Below are positions 48,458 through 55,044 of a stretch of 55,044 nucleotides of DNA, in pieces. Under the pieces are notes generated by a model. It worked only from the letters and a program-made list of their open reading frames with translations, was not told the origin of the DNA and searched no databases. The DNA is from an uncultured Collinsella sp. (GTDB lineage Bacteria; Actinomycetota; Coriobacteriia; Coriobacteriales; Coriobacteriaceae), in contig CABUQG010000008.1 of NCBI GenBank assembly GCA_902493535.1, positions 1 to 55,044 on the forward strand, in the 5' to 3' direction. The stretch's first letter is position 1, and every line of letters starts with the position of its first letter. The position numbers were made by a program, and so were the translations under genes.

Positions 48458-49528
48458 CTACACCGGGCACGCCACTGTGGGCAAGCCTCGTCGCTCGTCA
48501 AAGCCAAAAACGATGTTGGCGCACTGGACCGCCTGGCCCGCAGCACCCTTGCACAAATTGTCGATAGCGCCCGTCGCCACCAGCACGCCCGCACGCTTGT
48601 TGAGCGCAAGGCCGATCTGGGCGGCGTTGGTGCCGACGACCGAAGCCGTCTTGGGCTGCTGGCCGGCATCGAGCACGCGCACAAAGCTGCGTCCGGCGTA
48701 AAACTTCTTGTAATGGTCGACGACGTCCTCAAGGGCCAACGCGTCGAGAGCCTGCGGCGCGAGCGGCATCGTCACCGTGGAAAGCAGGCCGCGCTTGAGC
48801 GGTGCCAAGTGCGGAGTAAAGACGACGCGATCGGTCAGGTCCAGGATCTGCTCAATCTCGGGCGTATGGCGATGTTTGCCTACGCCATAGGCCTCCAGGT
48901 TCTCGTCCGCGCTACAAAAATGGGTGCGAGCGTTGCAGGACTTACCGGCGCCCGTCACGCCACTAATGGCATCGACGATTACGGGGCCGTTCTCTGCCAC
49001 CCAGCCCGCACGCACGGCAGGAGCGGCAGCAAGGCTCGTTGCGGTGGGATAGCAACCGGCGCAGGCGACCAGCACGGGTTTGCCGTCGGCATGGTCGGAT
49101 GCGGCGGTCTCCAAGTCCCGGCAGAATAGCTCGGGCAGGCCAAAGGCACGGGTCTTGAGCAGCTCGGGGCTCGTATGCTCGGCGGCATACCACGTCTCAA
49201 AGACGGACGCGTCGTTCAGGCGGTAGTCGGCCGAAAGATCAAAGCAGGAGACGCCCGATGCAAGCAGCGCGGGCACCTGTGCCATGGCAGCCGTGTGCGG
49301 CACGGCAAGAAAAACCGCATCGCAGCTCTTGAGCTCGGGGGCGTCATGCGTGGTGAAAACCAGATCGCTCACGCCAGCAAAGCTCGGATACACCGCGGAC
49401 AGCGGCTGGCCGGCATCGGCGTTGGACGTAATGGCAACAAGTTCAAACTCGGGATGGCCGAGTACGAGGCGAATGAGCTCGGCTCCGGCATATCCAGCCG
49501 CGCCGACGATTCCAACCTTCAAAGACAT
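48458..49528 (-). CDS. argC: N-acetyl-gamma-glutamyl-phosphate reductase
   Basis: 356 residues. The NADP-binding start is KVGIVGAAGYAGAELIRLVLGHPEFEL; the catalytic cysteine is in VLVACAGCYPTATSLA; HRHTPEIEQIL follows. First gene of the argCJBD operon, with a clear AAGGAG site and palindromic ARG-box-like sequences 90-120 bases upstream. Confidence 0.96.
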   Translation of the reverse strand: MSLKVGIVGAAGYAGAELIRLVLGHPEFELVAITSNADAGQPLSAVYPSFAGVSDLVFTTHDAPELKSCDAVFLAVPHTAAMAQVPALLASGVSCFDLSADYRLNDASVFETWYAAEHTSPELLKTRAFGLPELFCRDLETAASDHADGKPVLVACAGCYPTATSLAAAPAVRAGWVAENGPVIVDAISGVTGAGKSCNARTHFCSADENLEAYGVGKHRHTPEIEQILDLTDRVVFTPHLAPLKRGLLSTVTMPLAPQALDALALEDVVDHYKKFYAGRSFVRVLDAGQQPKTASVVGTNAAQIGLALNKRAGVLVATGAIDNLCKGAAGQAVQCANIVFGFDERRGLPTVACPV

Positions 49529-49617
49529 ATCAGACTCCTTGTCTGCGATTTATGCACCGATGCGCATTTCGCAGCGGTCGTTATGAAGTGGGTTGAAACT
49601 TTAGCACCAAAAGATGC

Positions 49618-49649
49618 ATTTATACGTAAATAGCTTGCATGTTCATGCA
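49618..49649 (-). promoter_or_regulatory. Candidate ARG boxes upstream of argC
   Basis: Two palindromes: ATTTATACGTAAAT (49618-49631) and TGCATGTTCATGCA (49636-49649). The second resembles actinobacterial ArgR boxes. No argR gene is in the window. Confidence 0.5.
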
Positions 49650-49694
49650 TTGAAACATTCCCGACACATTCACTTGAAGGAATTGACAAATAGA

Positions 49695-49748
49695 GCGGGC
49701 CCCGTATTGACCGGCACTCCTTACGGCGCCGGGCAACACGGGACCCGC
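49695..49748 (-). terminator. Terminator after the PNPOx-like pair
   Basis: GCGGGCCCCGT (49695-49705) pairs with ACGGGACCCGC (49738-49748) with a second inner stem TTGACCGGCAC/GCGCCGGGCAA. It precedes the argC promoter region. Confidence 0.7.
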
Positions 49749-49785
49749 CCATGCGAAAACTAAGTTGTTAGGATGAGCCAGCTGG

Positions 49786-50196
49786 CTAGAGCTCGACCGG
49801 CACCCATTCGTCGTGATTGCAGATAAAAGCCTCGGGATCCTCAACGCTAAAGAAGACGAGCGCGGGGTCGTTAGGCCCCTCATAGTGCTCGCTCAAGCGC
49901 TCAAGATGTTTCCATCCGGCCTCGCGCATTTCGCTCGAAGCCCGGTCTTCCAGCCCTGCACGCCCGCGCAGGATCAACCAACCATGGCCCGGCCACCAAC
50001 TCGTGGCCTCAAAGCGCTGGTTTTGCAGCAGCTCCTGCCACACATCTTTGGTGCGCGCTGTCACAAACCACAGCTTGCCGTCCTGAATCTGCGCAAACGA
50101 GAACGGACGCACATGCGGCTGCCCGCCCACGCTCGTCGCCAGATACCACGCCGGCACCGACGTCAGATACTCCAACACCGTATTCAATCCGTCCAT
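49786..50196 (-). CDS. Pyridoxamine 5'-phosphate oxidase-like FMN-binding protein (copy 1)
   Basis: 136 residues from the ATG at 50196, with AGGAGG ahead. Pattern VPAWYLATSVGGQPHVRPFSFAQIQDGKLWFVTARTKDVWQELLQN is typical of the split-barrel FMN-binding family. Such proteins bind FMN or F420 and act as small reductases or oxidases. It is not the biosynthetic PdxH. Tandem with a homologous gene (50251). Confidence 0.85.
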   Translation of the reverse strand: MDGLNTVLEYLTSVPAWYLATSVGGQPHVRPFSFAQIQDGKLWFVTARTKDVWQELLQNQRFEATSWWPGHGWLILRGRAGLEDRASSEMREAGWKHLERLSEHYEGPNDPALVFFSVEDPEAFICNHDEWVPVEL

Positions 50197-50250
50197 GTGT
50201 CCTCCTGACGCCTGACCAGTCTTTTTGGAATGGGTAGCCAATTTGGGAAA

Positions 50251-50697
50251 TTAGAGCTCGAGGCGCTCTTCGCTGCCGTCGATATCGCAGAACCGTGCGG
50301 CGATGTTGCGGACCGAGAAGAATGCAAGGCGGCCGTCGTTGGCACTATCGTGTTGCTCGCCAATGCCCACCATGTGCCTAAAGCCCGCCTGACGCACCTT
50401 GTCGCTCACGACTGCATCATCATCGAGCGCGGCCTCACCGGTTAACACGATCCAGCACTCCCCCGGCTTCCAGCCCGATACCTCAAACTTGGGATTCGCG
50501 CTCAACTCCGCCCACACGTCCTTGTCGCGCGACGTGCAAAACCACAGTTTGTCGTCATCGACCATGGCAAACGAAAACGGCCTCACGCGGGGCTGATGCC
50601 CGTCGCTCACATCGGTCGTGGCAAGATACCACGCCGGAATGCGTCTGAGATACGAGCAAGCGCGCTCGAGCTGAGCCGTGCGATCGATGTCGGTCAT
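50251..50697 (-). CDS. Pyridoxamine 5'-phosphate oxidase-like FMN-binding protein (copy 2)
   Basis: 148 residues, paralog of the next gene: both share RIPAWYLATT/SVPAWYLATS, RVRPFSFA and TSRDKDVW/TARTKDVW. The two differ strongly in the C-terminal half, so the duplication is old. They form a two-gene unit on the minus strand with a shared terminator, upstream of the arginine operon. Confidence 0.85.
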   Translation of the reverse strand: MTDIDRTAQLERACSYLRRIPAWYLATTDVSDGHQPRVRPFSFAMVDDDKLWFCTSRDKDVWAELSANPKFEVSGWKPGECWIVLTGEAALDDDAVVSDKVRQAGFRHMVGIGEQHDSANDGRLAFFSVRNIAARFCDIDGSEERLEL

Positions 50698-50727
50698 AGA
50701 GACCCCTTTCTTGCGCTCGAATCGAGC

Positions 50728-51528
50728 TTAGACGAGTTGAAGATTGATAACGACAACGCATGTCACCAGCAGCGCCATCGCCACCGCGGCCAGTGCATCC
50801 CCGCGGCCAAACGTAAGCGCATGCAGACGCGTGCGTCCCTGTTCGCCGTGATAGCAGCGCGCATCCATGGCGGCCGAAAGCGTCTCGGCATGACGAAACA
50901 CGCCGGTGAACAGCGGAATCGCCACACTGCCGAGCATGCGCACACCGCCGAGCGGACCGCCCGTCACGCGCGCGCCGCGACTTGCCTGTGCATCGGCCGT
51001 CTGTTTCATCTCGGTGGCAAATTGCGGCATAAACCGCAGCGCGATACCCATAATCATGCCGAGCTCGTGCGCCGGAAGCCCCACGCGCGCAAATGGTGCG
51101 AGCAGACGTTCAAAGCCCGCGGTGAGGTCGAGCGTCGGCGTGGTGAGTGTAATGGCGCTCATGCCGGCCATCATCAACGTCAGGCGGCACGCCACAAACG
51201 CCGCAGAACGCAGCGAGCCCTCGCTCACCTGCAAAAAGCCAAGCTGCCACAGGATGCGGCCACTCTGGTCGGAAAACAGGTTGAGCACCGCGACCACCAC
51301 GACAATCGCCAGCAATGGTGCCATCGATGATAGGACCCGGCGCAACGGCACCCGGGCTGCGAGATAGACCAGCACGACAAACATTGCGACCGGAACCAGC
51401 CCGCCGAAGCTGCCAACGGTGAGCACGGTGATCAGAAATGCGAAACCTAGAAGCAACTTAGTGCGCGGATCCAGGCGATGCACCGCGCTATCCCCGGGAT
51501 AGTAGCTGCCAAATGAGAACGCCTCCAT
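50728..51528 (-). CDS. ecfT: ECF transporter transmembrane component EcfT
   Basis: 266 residues with about five transmembrane helices. The EcfT coupling motifs are visible: the A-R-G segment in ADAQASRGARVTGG and DARCYHGEQGRTRLH. The start overlaps the ecfA stop by one base (TGATG). It couples ATPase movement to the S component. Confidence 0.93.
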   Translation of the reverse strand: MEAFSFGSYYPGDSAVHRLDPRTKLLLGFAFLITVLTVGSFGGLVPVAMFVVLVYLAARVPLRRVLSSMAPLLAIVVVVAVLNLFSDQSGRILWQLGFLQVSEGSLRSAAFVACRLTLMMAGMSAITLTTPTLDLTAGFERLLAPFARVGLPAHELGMIMGIALRFMPQFATEMKQTADAQASRGARVTGGPLGGVRMLGSVAIPLFTGVFRHAETLSAAMDARCYHGEQGRTRLHALTFGRGDALAAVAMALLVTCVVVINLQLV

Positions 51529-53432
51529 CAGCAGCCCTCCTCTCGCGTGGGCGCCTTGGAACCAGCCTGACGCGGCACCCTCAAAAGCCCGTCCGCGCAG
51601 CCCAGCAGCAAGCCAGCCAGCTCGTCGGCCAGCGCCTCAACCGTATAAAGCCTGTCGCGGCGGAGCGGCACACCGGCTTTCGCGAGCGCCAGCGCCATGC
51701 GCTGGGCGGCGGGAACGCCCAGGCCGATCGACTTGAGCTCGTCCGCGTGCGCAAAAACCTGCGCGGGCGTTCCCTCGGCAAACACGGCGCCCTCGTTCAT
51801 CACAACGATGCGGTCACAACAATTTGCCAGGTCATCCATACTGTGCGAAACCATGACAACAGTCAGGCCCTCGCGATGGAGTCGATCGATGAGCCCCAGG
51901 AAATCCCCGCGCGCAGCCGGATCGAGCCCCGCCATGGGCTCGTCGAGCACCAGCACCTCGGGCTCCATGGCGAGCACGCCGGCAAACGCCACGCGGCGCT
52001 GCTGGCCGCCCGAAAGCTCAAAGGGGCTCTTGTCGCCCATCGCAGCAAGGTCGAGGCCCACGCGCGCAAGCGATGATGCGACACGGCGTGCAACCTCGTC
52101 TTCTGGCAGGCCAAGGTTGCGCGGGCCAAACGCCACGTCCCGCGCCACGGTCTCGGCAAATAGCTGGCGCTCGGGATACTGAAACACCACGCCGACCTTG
52201 GCCTTAACCGCGGCGGCGTCTTTCTTGCTTGATAGGTCGAGCCCCAGCGCGCAAACGCTTCCCTCCTGCGGACGAATCAACCCGTTGAGATGCTGAACCA
52301 GCGTCGATTTACCCGAGCCGGTATGACCCGCCAATCCCAGAAATTCGCCGCGGCGCACCGTCAGCGAAACATCACGTAGCGCCCAGCGGCTGTTTGGATC
52401 GTTGCCCCAAAGAGCCTGTTTGCTCGATGCGTCCGCAGTGGTCGAGCGCTTGCGCCATCGACGGCGCTCGCGGGCGCTCAGCGAGTAACTATGCGAGAGG
52501 TGCGAAATCTCGATAACGAGCTCCGACGCGGCTATCCCGTCGGCCGCAGAGGATCCATTGTCAAGCACATGGGAATCGGATGCGGAAGGCTGCCCTGCGA
52601 TGTTCGTCCCGCTCCGCTCGGCATAAGCCTGTGCAATCTCGGCGACCATATCTGCCTCGCGCACCTGCGCGCAAACGGAAACGCCCTTCTCACGAAGTGC
52701 CCTACCTAGGCAGCACGACGCCGGCATATCCAGGTTGAGCTGCGCAAGTTCGTCCGCCCGCGTCAAGATTTCCTCGGGCGTACCGAGCATGGCAACGCGG
52801 CCCGCTTGGAAGACAGCAACGCGATCGGCCTCGGCGGCCTCTTCCATAAAGTGCGTAATCATCACGATGGTCATGCCGCGATCGTGCAACGCGCGGCAAG
52901 CCTTCATGAGGCCCTTGCGTCCACGCGGATCGAGCATCGAAGAAGCCTCATCCAAAATGAGCACGCGCGGCTCCATGGCGAGCACGCCGGCAAGCGCCAC
53001 GCGCTGCTTTTGGCCGCCCGAAAGCGCACGGGTCTCGTGACGCTCAAAGCCCACCAGGCCCACACCCTTCAGCGCCTCGCGTACACGCCGCGCAATTTGC
53101 GCCGACGGCACGCCAAGGTTTTCGGGACCAAACGCAACGTCATCTTCGACAAGCGTTGCCACCAGCTGGTCATCGGGATTCTGGAATACCATGCCCGCGG
53201 TCGAACGAATGTCGTAAACCAGCTCGGGGTCGGACGCATCCATGCCGTTGACGCGTACCGTGCCCGCATCGGGCTTCAACAGTGCATTCAGATGCTTGGC
53301 AAACGTCGACTTGCCCGACCCATTGCCACCAAGGATGCAGAAAAACTCGCCATCCTCGATGTTCAGATCGACGCCGTCGAGTGCCGGTGCGGCACCGTCA
53401 TAGCTAAAGGAAACGCCCCGACACTCAATCAT
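51528..53432 (-). CDS. Fused ECF transporter ATPase (EcfA and EcfA')
   Basis: 634 residues holding two complete ABC domains in one chain. The first has Walker A GGNGSGKST at about 35-43 and the signature ALSGGQKQRVALAG; the second has GHTGSGKSTLVQHL at about 368 and FELSGGQQRRVAFAG. Each is followed by a DEP/DEA Walker B (LILDEASSML, LVLDEPMAGLD). In most ECF systems these are two genes (ecfA1, ecfA2). A linker with charged low-complexity residues joins them. The start overlaps ribU by four bases (ATGA). Confidence 0.94.
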   Translation of the reverse strand: MIECRGVSFSYDGAAPALDGVDLNIEDGEFFCILGGNGSGKSTFAKHLNALLKPDAGTVRVNGMDASDPELVYDIRSTAGMVFQNPDDQLVATLVEDDVAFGPENLGVPSAQIARRVREALKGVGLVGFERHETRALSGGQKQRVALAGVLAMEPRVLILDEASSMLDPRGRKGLMKACRALHDRGMTIVMITHFMEEAAEADRVAVFQAGRVAMLGTPEEILTRADELAQLNLDMPASCCLGRALREKGVSVCAQVREADMVAEIAQAYAERSGTNIAGQPSASDSHVLDNGSSAADGIAASELVIEISHLSHSYSLSARERRRWRKRSTTADASSKQALWGNDPNSRWALRDVSLTVRRGEFLGLAGHTGSGKSTLVQHLNGLIRPQEGSVCALGLDLSSKKDAAAVKAKVGVVFQYPERQLFAETVARDVAFGPRNLGLPEDEVARRVASSLARVGLDLAAMGDKSPFELSGGQQRRVAFAGVLAMEPEVLVLDEPMAGLDPAARGDFLGLIDRLHREGLTVVMVSHSMDDLANCCDRIVVMNEGAVFAEGTPAQVFAHADELKSIGLGVPAAQRMALALAKAGVPLRRDRLYTVEALADELAGLLLGCADGLLRVPRQAGSKAPTREEGC

Positions 53433-54019
53433 GCGCGGCCTTTGACCTGGTCCTTTTTAGGCGTGATGAGGTTGGAGACCGCCTTGTACACCACAAGCGT
53501 CAACACCGAGTTAAGCACGGTCTTGATAAGGTTGAACGGCAGCACCGCAGGAATCATGAGCGGGGCGATCACATCGACCGAGCCATACCAGAACCATACG
53601 CCAATGGTAAGATTTGCGACCATAGACAACGCCGTAGCGGCAATAACGCCGAGCACCAGGCCAATCACGGCACCCTTATAGGTATGCATCTTCTGGTAGA
53701 CGATAGCCGCGGGCAGAATGTAGCCCAGCGTGGCAACCAGATTCATAAGCGCGCCGACCCAGTCACCCGTAGTGAGCGCATGGATAACGATCGCCATGGC
53801 TGCAACAGCGGTACCAGCACCGGGGCCATACGCAAATCCGCACACCATCGCCGGCACCAGCGACGGGTCATACGTCAAAAATGGCGCCGAAGGAAGAATG
53901 GGCAGCTGCACGTACATAAACAGGGCGCCCAAGGCGCACATCAACGCCATGGTAACGAGCTGTTTGGTGCTCCACCTATTCGTGTTCTCAAAATGGATAT
54001 GCTGCGACTGTTCAGACAT
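53429..54019 (-). CDS. ribU: ECF transporter riboflavin-specific S component
   Basis: 196 residues from the ATG at 54019; the first in-frame ATG at 54040 is part of the riboswitch. Six hydrophobic helices, with NRWSTKQLVTMALMCALGALF at the start and the PILPSAPFLTYDPSLVPAMVCGFAYGPGAG loop, as in RibU. The FMN riboswitch just upstream supports riboflavin as substrate. With ecfA and ecfT it forms a complete group I-like ECF uptake system in one operon. Confidence 0.9.
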   Translation of the reverse strand: MSEQSQHIHFENTNRWSTKQLVTMALMCALGALFMYVQLPILPSAPFLTYDPSLVPAMVCGFAYGPGAGTAVAAMAIVIHALTTGDWVGALMNLVATLGYILPAAIVYQKMHTYKGAVIGLVLGVIAATALSMVANLTIGVWFWYGSVDVIAPLMIPAVLPFNLIKTVLNSVLTLVVYKAVSNLITPKKDQVKGRA

Positions 54020-54033
54020 AAGATCACCTGCCT

Positions 54034-54210
54034 CTTTCATCCGGACTCTAACCGTTGGTACTGGGATCTCACCAGTTCAGCCGGCATGCGAACCAACACA
54101 CGCACGGGTCGCGGACTCATCGGCTCGGTCGCAGGCACCTCGCCTGTGCCACGGCACCCTTTTGGCACCGCCCGATTTACCGCCAGTGGGGAATTCCACC
54201 CCGCCCTGAA
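54034..54210 (-). ncRNA. FMN (RFN) riboswitch
   Basis: The minus strand reads TTCAGGGCGGGGTG...ATTCCCCACTGGCGGTAA, then GGTGAGATCCCAGTACC-ACGGTTAGAGTCCGGATGAAAGA, the conserved RFN core. FMN binding is expected to switch off ribU expression, here probably by blocking ribosome access because the aptamer ends 15 bases before the start codon. Confidence 0.95.
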
Positions 54211-54222
54211 ACAGCAATTGCA

Positions 54223-54250
54223 AGTGTAGCACGGGCAGGTTTTCGCGCAA
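54223..54250 (-). promoter_or_regulatory. Likely promoter of the ribU operon
   Basis: Minus-strand TTGCGC (54245-54250), 16 bases and TACACT (54223-54228), 13 bases before the riboswitch. Confidence 0.6.
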
Positions 54251-54288
54251 GTATGCCGAGGGTAATTTATGGTGGGGATCAGTTGCCG

Positions 54289-54392
54289 CAACAACCACGT
54301 TCCCCACCCATCCCAAAGTAGCGCGCCTTTCGCGGCAAAGCCGCGAAACAGCGACCGGGACATGTATCCCCAACAACCACGTCCTCCGCCCA
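54289..54392 (+). repeat. Direct repeat pair and hairpin left of the IS110 fragment
   Basis: CAACAACCACGT-CC occurs at 54289-54310 and 54371-54392 (22 bases, 3 differences, 82 bases apart). Between them lies the perfect hairpin TTTCGCGGC-AAA-GCCGCGAAA (54328-54348). The surrounding 54251-54742 is GC-rich with no complete gene; it may contain the left end of the IS110-type element. Confidence 0.55.
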
Positions 54393-54742
54393 CGCCGACC
54401 TCAAGGCCGTAAACGCAGGGGATCCGGGGGCGTGACGGGGCTTCTCTCCGGAACATTCCGCACTGATATCTTCTGTATTGAAGACGTCGATGGTGCACCC
54501 GTATACCATTGACGTCGACACCATCAGATGCGGACCGCGCGGTGACCCCACATTCCGCTGGCGCCCACAGGGCTGCCCTCGTTTCCTGACATGTCCCGCG
54601 CGGGCCGCGGCGAGCCGAGACCGCCGCATGACCTAATAGGAGCATGGAGCGATACCGCGGACCCGAACAACCGCATTCTATCGCGCCCCGTCAGTGTGCC
54701 GTCTGCCCGGTCCAGGCGAGCACGGAAAGAACGGAGCGAGAC

Positions 54743-55006
54743 ATGCAAAACGAATCGACACCCGGCGCCCGCGGGCCGGTCTTCTGCGGGGTCGACACCC
54801 ACGCCGACTCGCACTGGCTGTGCGTCCTCGACTGGAGGGGCCGCAAGGTCCTGTCCCGCCAGTTCCCCGCCGACGCGGCGGGCTACGAGGCGCTCGCCGG
54901 GGCGATCGCCGCGGCCGGGGAGCCGGCCTGCGTCGCGATGGAGGGGACGTCGTCCTACGGGGCGGGCCTCACCAGGCACCTCGCGTCGCTGGATTGGCTA
55001 CACTGA
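54743..55006 (+). pseudogene. Truncated IS110-family transposase (N-terminal part)
   Basis: About 88 residues from the ATG at 54743, with GGAG 7 bases ahead. VFCGVDTHADSHWLCVLDWRGRKVL is the start of the DEDD-type transposase catalytic domain (the aspartate of GVDTH), and MEGTSSYGAGLTRHL follows. IS110 transposases are about 400 residues; this copy stops after about 88, then TGATGTGGACAGTTCC appears, which looks like the end of another element. So the gene is probably interrupted by a second insertion. The window ends 38 bases later, so the rest cannot be seen. Confidence 0.75.
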
Positions 55007-55044
55007 TGTGGACAGTTCCGGGAGGGGCGCAGGAGACGGGAGGG

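Noticed and set aside
54524..54979. 151-residue minus-strand frame at the right end
   Set aside because: It lies opposite the recognisable IS110 transposase and shows only arginine/glycine-rich composition.

Overview
This window looks like a chromosomal segment of a high-GC Gram-positive gut bacterium of the Coriobacteriia, most likely Collinsella or a close relative. The genus is an inference from gene content, codon bias and the style of the intergenic hairpins; no rRNA is present to confirm it. Most of the segment is core chromosome. Accessory traits are two HipA-family kinase loci, an AT-rich inverted-repeat element, a duplicated tRNA tail and a truncated IS110 transposase at the right edge.

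Left part (1-9000): a MscS channel, then a two-gene unit of a ParB-like/BMP-domain protein and a phosphoesterase (plus strand). Next comes a classical translation block on the minus strand, read from high to low coordinates: tRNA-Tyr, tRNA-Thr, tRNA-Met, tuf, rpmG, tRNA-Trp, secE, nusG, rplK, rplA. Two near-consensus sigma70 promoters are visible, ahead of tRNA-Tyr and ahead of rpmG. An 800-bp gene-free region (8109-8920) holds two families of short repeats, including a three-unit inverted-repeat array with an exact 80-bp period.

Middle (9000-29500): a fused HTH/HipA-like kinase under a large inverted repeat. Then a minus-strand cluster disA-ispD-ispF-cysS-rlmB-yacP (diadenylate cyclase, isoprenoid, tRNA charging and rRNA methylation). 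A Mn2+ riboswitch precedes mntP, followed by a hipBA module with a three-site operator. pepD, clpC and a TetR regulator with a 1479-residue activase/dehydratase-like protein follow; a perfect 21-bp palindrome lies upstream of the latter.

Right part (29500-55044): a ThrE-type amino-acid exporter, a lysS carrying an extra C-terminal tRNA-binding domain, greA, tatA, tRNA-Pro, ispE-veg, and murI-rph-rdgB-dtd. A HAD phosphatase and murE follow, then asnB with a terminator-bearing leader and tRNA-Val with a duplicated tail. An argCJBD operon with a candidate ARG box and two PNPOx-like paralogs come next. The last complete unit is an FMN-riboswitch-controlled ECF riboflavin transporter (ribU, fused ecfAA', ecfT).

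The most unusual signals are non-coding: a set of terminators that share a GGGACAGG loop but have unrelated compensating stems, the 80-bp array, two ~100-nt nested hairpins downstream of cysS and lysS, and the operators of the two HipA-type loci.
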